A DNA stretch of 64,000 bases from Aselliscus stoliczkanus (GCA_033961575.1 CM066730.1:151369523-151433522); one strand, 5' to 3'. Numbered from the stretch's first letter, positions 49,207-61,210 are shown. Notes: generated by a model from the letters alone, not told the origin. A program made the numbers and translations.

Positions 49207-49793
49207 TTAATTGTTGACTGGCAATTTTACGCAGTAGCTGTCTCATGTCACCAGCTATTATTTTGTATCTTCCCATGTGATAAGAACAATGGGTCCTTTT
49301 GGTAAAAACGTCATTTCCCCTCTCTGAAGCATCTTTAGCTTTTCTTTTAGTCCCTCTGGCAAGCCACAGTTCTCCTGTATGTTACCACAGACTAGTGTTT
49401 TCTTTTCTAATGATATTTCAGCTGTAGAAATGCTGTTGTAATAATTATCTTGATATACATGATGCCAAGAATCAAGATATGGCTCTAAGACAGATAATAT
49501 GGTTTCGTGTAGCTTTTTGCCTTCACCCAAATAGATCTCCAAGTTTCAAATGCATATAATTCATTGAAAAATTCTTCACCTTCACGATCCATCATGGTTG
49601 AAATGTTTGCAATACTAGAATTGTGATAAAAACCTATATATCAAGAAAATATTTTTTTTATAATAAAGTGACATGACTGAACATGGTGAAGAAAGCTTTT
49701 ACAATATCCTATATTACTCTGAGTTTTAAAACCTGAAATAGCTAATGCAACTGCAAACATGAGTTAACTCGTGACCGGTCAACAATGTGTTAA
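49207..49793 (-). mobile_element. piggyBac-type DNA transposon, internally deleted, with transposase remnant
   Basis: TTAA stands at both ends (49207-49210 and 49790-49793). Just inside, inverted ends share TTGTTGACYGG. The minus strand carries a transposase start (MMDREGEEFFNELY) near 49590-49550 and, after a frame break and a stop, a C-terminal part (HHVYQDNYYNSISTAEISLE, KTLVCGNIQENCGLPEG) down to about 49258. The join lies at a short TATATGCA stretch near 49545. It is dead; the family is known to be active in some bats. Confidence 0.85.
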
Positions 49794-50219
49794 CCTCCTA
49801 ATCATTCTGGTCCTGCTTTCCTTACTTCTTACATAAAAAGACCGGAATAGGTGATCTCTGAGGGGCTCCTAGCCTCAGCATTGATTTGGTAGTCAAGGTC
49901 TTTAACCACTGATTCCAAATGACCTCTCTGGCAGGCTCTTGTCCAGGACAAACGAGCCAATGCTGTGAGCATTCCCACGAAACTGGCCTCCCACCCCTTG
50001 GTCACTTTACCCAAAGTCATTTATTGTCTCAGATGGCTCCAGTCATGCAGATTTGCATGGGCCTGAAATCTGGCAGGGCGGTGAGCACATAGAGGATGCG
50101 ACTTAAAATGGGAATGTGTCTTAGCAGTGGGTTGCCTGTCTCCGACAAGCCAGCTGCCAGTGGCAGACAGGTGTCAGATCCAGAATCCAAGAGCTGCCAG
50201 GTGCTGACAATCCCCACAC

Positions 50220-50336
50220 CTTCTGTCTCTCTCTGCGCATCTCCTGATCAGTGGCTCTTAATTTCTGCCACAGTTCTGTGATGTTTAGCTCCAGCTGCGT
50301 GTTCTGCTTATGGAAACGCTCCAGTTCACCTTCCAT
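50220..50336 (-). CDS. CFAP57: CFAP57 exon, fifth from last
   Basis: 117 nt, phase 0. Acceptor ACTCTCTCCAG, donor AAG followed by GTGTGG (weak, no +3 purine-AGT). It encodes [20 protein letters not shown] and [19 protein letters not shown], a coiled-coil segment. Confidence 0.95.
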
Positions 50337-50632
50337 CTGGAGAGAGTAAGGGACAAAGAGTCAAGACTAAGAAAGCAAGAGAATGAAAATTAGGCTTGAG
50401 GACTGATGTCTGTCAGTGGGAAGGTCTCCCTCCCCTGATATCAGGGCATTTTGTTTCCGGTTCCCATCTACCTCTGGGACAAAACCGTTCTGCTTACTCC
50501 TTGCCATCCTCAAAGGCTTTGCCCTTTTGGCTGATTTGTTAACCTGGGTCAGGTGTTTCTGTAGCCAGGTTATGAGTTTTCCTTCTCATACAGGTGCCCT
50601 GTTCCTACAGCCATGCTGGTTACCTTGTTTTT

Positions 50633-50750
50633 TTTTGTTTGTTTGTTTTGTTTTTTTGAGGGCAGTGTCACTGGCCCTCATAAGTGGGACCCGAACCGGG
50701 GCCGCTGGCATCCCAAGCCAGTGCTTAACTGCCGCGCCACTCGGCCGGCC
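50633..50750 (-). mobile_element. Short tRNA-only SINE (family C)
   Basis: Minus: GGGCCGGCCGAGTGGCGCGG, B box GGTTCGGGTCCCAC, then GGCCAGTGACACTGCCCTC and a CA-rich AAAACAAAACAAAC tail. Duplication CTGGTTACCTTGTTTTT on both sides (50616-50632 and 50751-50767). Confidence 0.93.
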
Positions 50751-50769
50751 CTGGTTACCTTGTTTTTAA

Positions 50770-51980
50770 AAACTCCTGTTAAGTAGGTAACTGTCAAGTG
50801 CTGGGGTCTCTACTCTAACCGGAGGCAGCGTCCTGCAGTAGAAATACTTTCCTTGCCAACTTGTGAAGTTGTGTGAATCATGACCCGCTGGGGCCACAAG
50901 TCATTAGAGTTGATTCTAAAGCAGCAAGTTTTGTGGGACTGGCATATAGGCATCCCCAGTGAAAGGTATCAAACAGGAAACAGGGAGCTGAGAAGTACCC
51001 TTGGCCTCATCATTCTATTGAAAAAGTCCTAAAAAGTACAACTGAGGAGTGTCCTATCTTCAAATGAAAAAGAAGAAACCATGAGTAATTTCTGAAAGAT
51101 TTTTTTTTTATTCATTGTTTCATTGGTATTAACCAAAGACGTGACTGACAGTTGGAGCTTCTGATTAGGATGAGGTCAGTTGTGGGTGAGCTCTCAGCTG
51201 ATCTAATTCCTCCCAAAGGAATTGAGTGGTTTGATTTTCACACTAAATCTGGTGGATACTTATATTCCTGTTAATAGAAAGGTTTGCTGGTGTGTTTTTT
51301 TTGCGGGGGGTGGGTGGGTGGGACAGTTCACTGTTTATTTTTTCATGGCTGGATGGAGTAGCCCTTCTAGTCTATTCCATGCCCTTTGCTCAGATTTTTA
51401 AGGCTGTTGGCTACTTTCTGGGGTACCAGGAGGTCCTACTGAACCACATTCATGTTCGGACACGAAGGGGCAGCTTTTAGAAGAAGGTTATCCTCATTAA
51501 TGAAAGCACCCTGTATAGACAGAGAAGCCCTTTGACCCAATGCCTGACTTAAAGGCAGACTCGGTAAGTATTCATATGAATGAATGAATGAATGAATGGC
51601 AAGTATAGAAGGCGAGGGGAACAACAATGAAGGAAGGCGGAGGGCATGAAACAACCTGCCTTTCGGGAGAGGGATGAGAAGGTAAACATGCGACACAGGT
51701 AAAGCAAGAATGTGCCCATTACCAAGGGCATAGGGATATAGAACTGATTAAGAGGGAGTTTCTACCTTCAAGAAGCCTCAGGTCTAGAGGGATAGGAGGG
51801 AAGGAAAACAGAATTTAAGGTGAAACAGGATAAACACTGTCTGCGGTTGAGGTAGAAAGCAACCTGTTTCTCTCCTTCACATACACAGAAATCAGAAGAC
51901 TGTCCAGGTTGTCTATAATTGCGTCACCTGGAATGTATACCATTTCTGAACTAAGAGCTTTAACGATGGCATTTAAAAAA
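50770..51980. other. CFAP57 intron, no recognised feature
   Basis: Unremarkable sequence; a short AATG run near 51576-51600. No exon signals or named repeat. Confidence 0.4.
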
Positions 51981-51984
51981 TAGT

Positions 51985-52408
51985 GGGCCGGCCGAGTGGC
52001 GCATTGGTTAAGAGCTGGTTTTGGGATGCCAGCGGCCCCCGTTCGGATCCCACATATGAGGGCCAGTGACACTGCCCTCTACAGCTAACAACAGCTCCAC
52101 CTGGAGCTGGGCTGGAAGCCCCGGCGACGGTGTAGGCTGCAGCCCCTGCTGCAGTGGGCTGCCATAGGCTACAGTGAGTGGCCGGCAGCCAGCGTGAGTG
52201 GCTGGCAGCCAGCGTGAGCTGCCAATAGCCGCGGTGAGCGACCATCCAGAGGCCGGTGACCGATCTGCCTCATCCGGAAAGAGCGCAATGACGATACCAA
52301 CATGGGCCAGTGAAGCAATGTCCTCCGCAACTAGACTGAAGAACAAAGGACAGCAATTTGTCTGTTCCCCTCCCCCAAATCCCCAATAAAATCTTTTTTT
52401 AAAAAAAA
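51985..52408 (+). mobile_element. tRNA-derived SINE, family A, sense to the plus strand
   Basis: The clearest family A copy: GGGCCGGCCGAGTGGCGCAT, GTTCGGATCCCACATATGA, CTGCCCTCTACAGCTAACAA, two GCCAGCGTGAG units, ACCAACATGGGCCAGTGAAG, and tail CCCCAATAAAATC plus A. The flanks are A-rich, so duplication is not clear. Confidence 0.92.
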
Positions 52409-52530
52409 GTGAAATATGTCAAATTTGAGTAGATGGCTGGACAGCCAGGAGACAAGCTTAGTATTTAGGGACAAGCTTCCTTTTCCTGGTGTGGAAATCC
52501 CATCTACTTTTCCCTGTTACTCATACTACT

Positions 52531-52740
52531 CAGTGATTCTCAAAGGGGACGAGAAGGAGAGCAGGGAGAGGCATTTCATCTTCCAGGGGACATCTGGCAA
52601 CATCTGGAGACATTTTTGGTCGTCACATCTCGAGGAAGGGGTTTTGCTACTGGCATCTAGTGGGTAGAGGCCAGGGATACTGCTAACTATTCTACAATGC
52701 ACAGACAGAGGCCCCATAAGAAAGAATTATCCACCTTACT
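52531..52740 (+). mobile_element. MER5A-like hAT MITE
   Basis: Diagnostic core: ATCTGGCAACATCTGGAGAC, ATTTTTGGTCGTCACA and CTACTGGCATCTAGTGGGTA, then AGGCCAGGGATACTGCTAAC. Confidence 0.93.
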
Positions 52741-53629
52741 AGATGAATAAGTAAAAAGGGTGTAAAGTAAAATGACAGGGTTCTAGGAACTCCTCCTCTA
52801 GGAAGGAGATAGTCATGTCTCATCAAAGAGAAGCTGGAAAAGTGTATGTGAGGGGAGGTGCCTGAATCAGGGAAGTACTACGTTTTCATTTATAGAGGTC
52901 TTAGCTCTACACATGAGCCTAGATGTGTCTCTGACCTTCCCCTCCCAGGGGCCTCTGGGGAAGGAGTCAGGCTGAGCTATCAGCCCTGGCAGCAACTGGT
53001 ACCAGGGTGGGGGTAGGAGGGGCCCTGTTTGAATCACTCCCCAGCTGTGGGCATATCTCCTGCTGAGAATCAATGCCATAGTTGGCCCAGTTACTGATGG
53101 GGAATGAATAAGCTCTCAGGTATGTGGGGGTGGAAAGTAACCGACTCAATCTGAAATCCAATTGACAAATATGTGAAATGAGGAAGGAGAAATGGGGCAG
53201 TGATTTCCAGGAGCCTGCAGCATGCTGATTTTCAGGCAGGTGGGCCCTCCATTCTCTCTCTCATATTCTCGGGCTGCCATTTTTAGGTCCTGAAGTCACT
53301 CAAGAATGGCAGGAGGTCCATTAAGGTAGACAGGCGATCAACAGGAGGCAGCTCTGTGGTCAGCTGGGGGCATCCTTCCTTATCTCACAGGCCAGGGAGA
53401 AAGTCATTGCCACAAGGCTATGCTCTCTCTGGACCTCTCTGTCTAGCCCTGGACTGATCCCACCACCTGGCTTCTTTCCTGGGCCTCCTAGAGAAAAGAA
53501 AAGACTTTGCTTTTCTCCACTATAGCTTTTGTGCATTCAGTTCTAGTTGGGCCATCAGTGCTCTCTGACACCCTTTTACCCATTATCCTTGCTCAGCACA
53601 ATTACAGAAAAGGAAGAGGGAGCAGGAGG

Positions 53630-54240
53630 CTATTTTGGATAGGATGGTCAGGGAAGCTCTCCTTGAAGAGTGACCTATGAGCCCAGTCCTTGAAAGATGC
53701 TAAGAAGCCAGTCATGTGAAGATCTGGAGCCTTCTGGGCAGAGGAAGCAGCATGCAAAGGTCTGGAGATGGGAAAAGCTTGGCTTATCCTTGGAACTGTC
53801 AGGGAGGGAGCCTGGAGGTGAGGCTGGAGAGGCAGGTAGAGGCTGGATTATGCAGGGCCTCTTAAGCCATGGTAGGGAGTTTGGATTTTATTCTAAGTGG
53901 GATGGGACACCATGGGGCTTCACTGTGGCCTCTATGTGGAGAGTAGCCTGAAGGCTGGAGTCAAGTCCAGGCCAAAGATGACAGAGGCTTGGACTCGGAC
54001 AAAGGCAGTAGAGGAAAGGAGGGTTGGATTTGAGATATCTTTTGGAAATTGATAGAATAGGCATTGGTGATGATTTAGATATAGGAGTTAAGGGAAGGGA
54101 AGAATAAAAAAAACTTCTATACTTCTACCTTAAGCACGTGGGTGCATCGTGGTACCATTTACTGAGAAACGGGAAACTGGAGGAGAAGGAAGTCAGGAAT
54201 TCAATTTTAGATCAATCACAGGCCCCACTCGCAGCTGTCT
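53630..54240 (-). repeat. L2 LINE, antisense
   Basis: Reverse-complement L2: GGAAGCAGCATGCAAAGGTC, GGCTGGATTATGCAGGGCCT, AAGCCATGGTAGGGAGTTTG and GATTTTATTCTAAGTGGGAT. Other text in 52.8-53.6 kb and 54.3-54.8 kb is not assigned. Confidence 0.85.
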
Positions 54241-54902
54241 GCCCAGTGCGGAGAGGCTGACAGGTAAACACGTGTCATAAGGAAATGCAATGGGTATGGG
54301 GGAGAGGGGCCAAGGGGACACTTGTACCTCACAGGACTCTCAGAAGCCCTTATCCAGTTGCTCTTGCTTCTAATCTCTCTCCTCTTTACCTTCATCCTGT
54401 TTGCTTTCCAGAACACACACTTAATTATGCCACTTTCCTGCTCAAGGAGCCTTTGATGACCTCCCACTCTTTATCATATGAAGTACAAACACCACGGCCT
54501 GCATACAGCCCCAACCAACATTTCCAGTCTGAGAAAAAACGTTGAACAGAAGCGGTGTACTTTCTGGTGCGACAGGCTGGTGGCTGAGTACACATCTCCC
54601 CCTGGTGGCCAAAGACCCAAAAGCCACGGTTTCCCTTGAGTGCCCAGAGCATGCACCCTCAGGTGCTGGTAGGGCTGGAGCCCACCCCTGAGGACAGGGC
54701 AAGCCACGTCCCAAAGCATTTTGCTTTTGCACAACTGAACGCCCGGTTGTGCCTTCTCTGTAGCATCCTCTGCGGAGTGGAGGCTGCACACACCTTGGGA
54801 GCAGAGGGGCTGTGAGGAGATTTCATTACCCCCAGGCCAGCCAGGAATGTCAGGAGGAGGCAGCTGGTGGGAGAGGGCAGGGTGTGGCAGATGACTTCTC
54901 AC

Positions 54903-55046
54903 CTCCTGAATCTGTTCCTTCATCACCTTGATCTCATTCTCGCGAGGTTCTATTTGTTTCTTCAGCTCCTTTATTTTGTAGTCGAGCACAAACTTGAATT
55001 TCTCTAGTTCTTGATTTTTCTTTTTCAGGTCATAAATTCGCTTCTC
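54903..55046 (-). CDS. CFAP57: CFAP57 exon, sixth from last
   Basis: 144 nt, phase 0. Acceptor TCCTCAACTGCAG, donor GAG followed by GTGAGA. It encodes [20 protein letters not shown] then [20 protein letters not shown], ending VMKEQIQE. A Lys/Glu-rich coiled coil with one Pro. Confidence 0.96.
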
Positions 55047-55799
55047 CTGCAGTTGAGGAGAGAAAAGAGAGATGTCAGGAGGTTGGATATACGGGCCCCA
55101 GACGGCTCTCCTGGCTGGGTTTAGAAAGGCTGGCTCCTCCACCAGGAGCGGGCACTGGCTCCTTGGCTTCTGGGACAGGGCTTCATGTATTCACTCACTC
55201 ATTCATACACAGGTTGTGGTCGACTCTTTTCCCAAACTGGCCTGGACAACCTCTCTCATCCCTCATGCTTTCGTACGATGCGACCTTATACTTCTCCATC
55301 AGGAGATAGGATTTGACTCCCTCCCCTGGCACCTGGCTGGGTTTAAGGCTTTGTTGTAACCTCAAGAATGCAGCTCACGTGATGTGTGGCTTCCCAGCCT
55401 AGCTCAGAAAAGGCCAAGCAGCTGCCACCTGGTGCTTCTCTGGAGGAGGGTCTCTGCAATGTAAGTGGTCCCACTACATGGAGACCTCCAGGCTGGAGAA
55501 CACGTTAGGTGCTCTGGTGGACAGCCTTAGCTGATGCCCGCCTCCCGGCCATCCCTGCCAAGGGGCTGAGCATATGAATAAAGGAGCCACCTTGGATGCT
55601 GGTCTTCCAGCCCCTCGCTGTTTGAGTCACCCCTGACTGTGGCCCTGCTAGGCCCATTGGGGACAAAGACAAGCCATCCTGTTGTACCCTGTCAAAATTC
55701 CAGACCCTGTAAGCATAATAAGGCAGTTGTTGTTTTTTTCAACAAGAGGTTTTGGGGTAGTCTGTTGCCAGGCAATAGTAATTAGAATGTAGGCCTAGC

Positions 55800-56470
55800 C
55801 ATCCATCAAACATGTGCTAAATGAAGACCTTTCCCCAAGGTCTGAGATTCCAAATATAAGTATGACACAGTCCCTGCCCTTAAGGAGAAAACACTAGCTG
55901 GGAAAGCAGATGTGTCAACAAATGGACCCTGCAGTGTGACAGGTGTTGTAGAAGAGGCAGGCATGGAAGCTGCAACGTGTACCGAGGGTGCTGGGAACAA
56001 CTTGCAGGAGTGTAAGGTTCACGGAGGAAGTGAGAGAGAAGGCAGGAGGGGAGAAGAGGAGGCAGGCAAGGGTCCTGAATGTTGGGTGAAAGGTTCAGAA
56101 TTTATCCAGGAGACCAGGAGTTGGCAAACTACAGCCCTCAGGTCAAATCTGACCTGTTGCCTGTTTTCATAACGTTTCACTGGAACATAGCCGAGCCCAT
56201 TCATTTGTGTATTATCTATGGCTGATTTTACAAGGCAACGGCAGAGTTGAATAGCTGTCACAAAGATCATTCTGCCTGCAGAGACTAAAGTATGTACTAT
56301 CCAGCCCTTCATAGAAGAAAGTTTGCTGACCCCTGCCCTAGGCAATGGGGAGCTACAAAAGAATTTTAAGTGGAGAGTGACGTAATTAAAGAATATGGTG
56401 GCCAGGAGCCCGGGTGGAGGTGGAGAGAAAGGCCCTTAGACTGGTCAGGAGGCTGTTGCAATTTTCTAGG
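55800..56470 (-). repeat. L2 LINE, antisense, interrupted by a hAT MITE
   Basis: CAGTCCCTGCCCTTAAGGAG, GACAGGTGTTGTAGAAGAGG, then after the MITE AGGCAATGGGGAGCTACAAA, TTAAGTGGAGAGTGACG and GAGGCTGTTGCAATTTTC. Confidence 0.8.
56110..56338 (+). mobile_element. hAT-Charlie type MITE
   Basis: Ends AGGAGTTGGCAAACTACAGC and (right) AGTTTGCTGACCCCTG are inverted. The core contains CACTGGAACATAGCCGAGCC and GGCAGAGTTGAATAGC. The copy splits an L2. Confidence 0.85.
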
Positions 56471-57049
56471 TCAGGAGGTCTTAACCTCCTTCTTGTCAAA
56501 ACACATCCTGAGACTCTGAAGACAGCTTTGGACCCTCTCTAAAAAAATGTCCGGATACATACATAAATACTCACGTGCAGAAATTACATCCAGGTGCTAT
56601 CTCATTTCATCTTTATCAGATCCCCTGAGGCCCCGTTTCACAGGTGAGAAAACAAAGGATTAGAGAAGTTGCCCAAGGTCCTGAGGCGGGTAAATGGAAG
56701 AGCCTGTGCTGGCAACTAGTTAACTAGCACTGGAGAAGAATTATGCCCAATTAAGGTAGTAATGGTAGAGGGAATGGAGGTAGAGGTAATGGCACGGGGC
56801 TTGGGCTTGGGTTTGCTCAGGAGGATGACACAGAATTTTGGATACTGAGGTGGTATGCTTCAAAAATGTGATGCGTCTGTCTTCTAAGTGTTTTATGAGA
56901 GAGGCATCCTAAAAAATGATAACCAGCCTCTTGGTGGCCAGCAGTTATGGGGCCAACATGAGGGAGTTCCTCTCTGACCAAGAGGCAACACATGGGCAAT
57001 GGGGACAGTCACCCTAGAATACCTGGGAGCAGTGAAGAGCAGAGGCCTT

Positions 57050-57265
57050 GTAGTCCACTGACTCAGGTTCTTACCCCAAGTCTGTCACCTATAAACTGTA
57101 TGACTTTGAGCAAGATACTTAAGGCTTGGAACTCAGTTTCCTGTGCTATACATATAACTGGGTTGCTCATGGCCTCTGGGATTGCTGGGAAAGTTGAATG
57201 TGATGTGATTACAACAGCACTTAGCCAAGCACACAGTAGGCACTTCACTGACTCTTCATGCCCCA
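57050..57265 (+). repeat. MIR SINE relic
   Basis: GTATGACTTTGAGCAAGATAC, AACTCAGTTTCCTGTGC and AGCACACAGTAGGCACTTC follow MIR order. Confidence 0.8.
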
Positions 57266-57377
57266 TCAAGTTAAATAGATGTGTCCTGACAAGCCAGGGT
57301 CCCTCTCTTGGGCTTTCTTCTCATTGCCTGGGCCCATCGAGGCGGCAGTCGAGGGAGGACAGAAGATGTGCATTCAC

Positions 57378-57536
57378 CTTATCTTGAATGGTCTCATCTC
57401 TTTCCTGGATCTCCCGCTTGAGGCCCAGGATGTCCTTCTCCAGGGACCTAATGACTCCTTGCAGCTTTGCCTGCTCTCCCTTCAGGGCCTCAATGTCATT
57501 GGCTCGCTCTTCAATCTCCTTCTGCAGACTGCTAAA
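57378..57536 (-). CDS. CFAP57: CFAP57 exon, seventh from last
   Basis: 159 nt, phase 0. The acceptor TTTGTACTTTAG is followed by TTTAGC; a second TTTAG five bases on would break the frame. Donor AAG then GTGAAT. It encodes [40 protein letters not shown] and [13 protein letters not shown]. Confidence 0.95.
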
Positions 57537-57559
57537 CTAAAGTACAAATGACAACCACA

Positions 57560-58560
57560 AAGATGACATGCACTCTTTGAACTTGTCTCCATTCCTCCCA
57601 ACTGTCTGTGAATTTAAAGAACTCCTCATCCGAATTTGGGACAGTCAGGAATTTTCCAGACCAAGAGGATGATGTAGTATTCTGTCTGGTAAGATCCGGT
57701 CCCAACCCCTTATGTGAGGACGGACTGTCTGCATCATGAGGCTCTGGAGACCAGTTCCCCGAGTGGACCCCAGTTTCTTCCATGACAACAGTGACCTTGA
57801 AAGGTTGGAATCCATGCCCATCAAGGTCACAGAGATTGAGCCCTAACTGATAAGCCATCTTAGCCATGTCCAAGAAGGGAAGACATGATTGTCCCCTGGA
57901 TTGACTAGTAGTGTGACCTCTAATAGGAAGGAATGTGAGCTTGCTTTGAACTCGGCTTCTCTATTGCTAAACAGTGTTGGGAAAACTATGGAAATTCTAT
58001 AAGGATCTATAAATCGAATCCCTCCTCATCCTAACCACTGGTGACTAAAAACATCTGCCCAAACTTGTAAATTAAGCATCTTACATCCCCAAGCCTTTTC
58101 CCACCCACAGAATCTGAACAGGAGCCACCCAGTACTCCCTGGACCAGGAGCCTGAGGGCACCTCCAGGTAAGAGGACTATGTCACCTCCAGAAGACCTCA
58201 TCTGCATTTCTGTCAGGGGTCTAGCTCTGAAATCTTTGACTAACCCCTACTTGCTAATAAATGAAAGCTCAGAGGGTGTCCGTCAGTGTCACACTGAACC
58301 TCATTACCCCTGGAAAGAGGGGGGAAAGCCCTGTGGTTCCCCCCTCAGAGGATGTGGTAAGGGTCTGTCTGCCTGAAGGTGCAGAAACAGCCCTCCCACC
58401 AGGCGGTGGTCCTTGCCTAACATGCTGGAGATGAGGACCTTCAGGCATGACTCTGCCAGGTCTCCTGGGGCAGAGCCACTGTCGGCGGGCTCTGCTGCCT
58501 GTCCACCTGCCCCACGCTTTCTCGGCAGTGCTGCCCTTGCTGCCCCAGGCCTCAGGGAAT
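57560..58560. other. CFAP57 intron, no recognised feature
   Basis: Mixed sequence with no clear repeat and no exon signals. Confidence 0.4.
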
Positions 58561-58569
58561 GGCTGATAC

Positions 58570-58743
58570 CTTCTTCCTCATGATGCCCGTTTCTCCTTTG
58601 AGCCGCAGGTTTGACTCCTTTTCATCCCGAAGCTTTTTCTCATACTTGGTTTTGATATCTTGGATTTCTCGGTCCTCATCTTCTTCAATCTGTTTCTTGG
58701 TTTCTTCAAACTCTCGCAGCTGCTGCCTGACATCTTCCTGGGC
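58570..58743 (-). CDS. CFAP57: CFAP57 exon, eighth from last
   Basis: 174 nt, phase 0. Acceptor CTCTCTGAACCAG, donor AAG then GTATCA. It encodes [40 protein letters not shown] and [18 protein letters not shown]. Highly charged, with a Glu/Asp cluster in the middle. Confidence 0.96.
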
Positions 58744-59149
58744 CTGGTTCAGAGAGAGGGAAGGAATGTGAGCTCAGGGGAGAAGGGGCACATGACACCT
58801 TTCTGCTAAGGGGGTCTGGAACAAGATGAGCATGTGGGAACTATCATGAGGATGGGAGACTGAGGGTTATTACAGAAATGGAAACCAAGGCCATGGGTCC
58901 CTGGACCCTTCCACTCTCCTCTGTTCTCCTACCTTCCCTTCTCTTCCTACCAGGCTGCGCCTCAGGCCCCATCCTTCAACCACTATCTTATCTTGTCTCA
59001 CCACTGGTTTTCACATTGACACCAGATTTCCTCTATTTTTCCTTCACTGAATGTGTGGCAGTTGTAATTTTATATTTATTTGTGAAATTACTTGACTGTC
59101 TTTCCCATTTGATGTAAGTTCCTCAAGATCCCGACTATCATGCTATCGT

Positions 59150-59900
59150 TGAGTGCCCAGTGCACACCACACACCAGCTCACAGCAGGTACTCAGTACAT
59201 GTCTGAATGAATGAGCAAATCTTTAATTCTGTCCTCCTGCTTCTTAATCCAATCAGTCCTGACCTTTCACCTCCCACATGGTTCTTGAGTCCATCCACTT
59301 CCCTTTATGTCTCGAACACTGCCCAAGCCGCTGTCCTCTCTTGCCTGGCCGGCAGTCTCAGCCTCCTAACCAGTTTCCCATCTCCAGTCATGCTTCCGTC
59401 CAGTCTGTCCCCATTCTCTAGTCAAAGGGGAGCTTCTAAATCACACATTTGGTTATGTCGCCCCCAGTTGGAAAGCCTTCCATGGCTCACCCTGTCCTCA
59501 GGATAGAGTCCAGACTCTTGAGCCGGGTCTAAAAGGCTCTGTGTGAGTTGGCGCCAGCCTCGCTCTCTAGCCTCAGCCATCACTCCCACCCCAAGCTCTG
59601 GCCAGAGGAAACTAACTTCACTTCCCCAAATATGCGTGTCCCTCAATGGCTGGGCTTGGCACATGCTGTCCCTCTTTTCATCCCTCTTCCCACTGCTCTC
59701 TCCTAGTCTTCTTTCAGCACTTGGCTCAGCTATCAAATCCTGTGAGAAGCCTGCCATTCCCCATAGCTTTTTTATAATTGCCTGTCTTGACAGATTCCTC
59801 CGATGGAATAGAAGCTCCCAATGGCAGCACCATATCTCTCTCCTCACCACTGTGAACACCGACCACGGACAGTATCTGGTACATAATTGGTGTTGAATGA
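59150..59900 (+). repeat. L2 LINE, sense
   Basis: TTGCCTGGCCGGCAGTCTCA, CTTCTAAATCACACATTTGG, CCTTCCATGGCTCACCCTG and GATAGAGTCCAGACTCTTGA, then CTGTGAACACCGACCACGG. Its frames of 99-189 codons are relics or chance. Confidence 0.85.
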
Positions 59901-60344
59901 GTAAAAGCCTAGAGAGCCCAGATGCTGGAAAAACTGCCTGGTGGAGTTTGCAAGGGACTAGGGCTTGACTCCTCTTTGCTACTGCCACCAAGTCGTGGAA
60001 ATTTTAGATTCTATCAGAATCAATTGCTTTCCTCTGCATGTACCAGCCCTGGACTGTGTGTTGGGGATTAAGCGAGGCAAGATGATTTTAAACCTGGGCT
60101 CAATGGCCTCCTGAGAAAGGCTTCTCTCTTCACCCATCACATGTCACCAGACCTCTATTAGACACAATCTGGCAAGGTCGGCTCTCTCTGCAGCCTCCAG
60201 CTGCCCATAAATTTCTGCTCTTGATTTGGTAGATGCTGCTAAAAAGTAGAAACAGCCCAGCCAAATTAGTAAGATGGCATGCCAGGTGGCAGCTCCCTAG
60301 GAAAGTTCTGAGTTGAAATCTTATGACTCAAAAGGAGAAATGCA

Positions 60345-60791
60345 GGGCTGGCTGAGTGGTGAGTTGTTTAAGAGCTGGCTTGGGACGCCAGCTGCCCCGG
60401 TTCGGATCCCACATATGAGGGCCAGTGACACTGTCCTCTACAGCTAAGATGGTGAACAACAGCTCCACCTGGAGCTGGGCTGCATGAGTCCCGGCAATGG
60501 TGTGGGCTGCAGCCCCTGCTGCAGTGGGCTGCCATAGGCTATAGTGAGTGGCCGGCAGCCAGCGTGAGCTGCCAATAGCCTCGGTGAGAGACCATCCAGA
60601 GGCCGATGACCGATCTGCCTCACCCGGGAAGAGCACAATGACGATACCAACATGAGCCAGTGAAGCAACGTCCTCCGCAATTAGACTGAAGAACAAAACA
60701 GCAACTTGTCTGTTCCCCTTCCCCGATTCCCCAACGCTGTTTTCCTCCCCCAATTCCCCAATAAAGTCTTAAACAAAAACAAAAACAAAAA
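60345..60791 (+). mobile_element. tRNA-derived SINE, family A/B intermediate
   Basis: Head GGGCTGGCTGAGTGGTGAGT, then GGTTCGGATCCCACATATGA of family A. The body carries the GCTAAGATGGTGAACAACAG insert otherwise seen in family B, with one 20-bp unit. Tail CCCCAATAAAGTC then AAACAAAAACA. Confidence 0.9.
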
Positions 60792-60989
60792 TTGTTCCAC
60801 ACCTCTGTGATTCTCCTGCCCCCTCACTATCAGCACACCATCTGTCGAAATTTCAGGCTGAACAGGAGGCCATCTGACCTCTCAGTTTCCTCTTCATCTT
60901 GGGAAACCAGGTATTTTGGAAGCCCACACCGCTTGAACATTCTATCATATTGCTCTGCCTGGATGCCCTTCTCTCCTGTATTTCTCATC

Positions 60990-61210
60990 TCCTGTTCATT
61001 GTGACTTACATTCATCCTGGATCGAGTTAGCTCCTGCCAGCTTTCCCTGACCTCCCAGGCCAGGGCGGTGCCCCTGGTCTGCATTCCCCTATCCCGTGCA
61101 CAGCTTTATATACTTATCTATGTGACTGCTTCTCTCACCAGACTGAGAACCAGGCCCCGGGATTTACTTCTCTCTGTCACCCAGCACTCGGGCTGACAAA
61201 CCTGACACAA
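60990..61210 (+). repeat. L2 LINE fragment, sense
   Basis: CTTTCCCTGACCTCCCAGGC, then TTTATATACTTATCTATGTG and a CTGAGAACCAGG-type L2 end. Confidence 0.6.

Noticed and set aside
49258..49542. Transposase-like open frame considered as a domesticated host gene
   Set aside because: Only a C-terminal part remains, with a stop and frame break upstream, inside TTAA-bounded transposon ends.
54474..55142. 222-codon minus-strand open frame
   Set aside because: Only 54903-55046 is a real CFAP57 exon; the rest is intron read-through past the GTGAGA donor.
59422..59991. 189-codon minus-strand open frame
   Set aside because: It lies antisense to an L2 fragment and has no splice signals or family resemblance.
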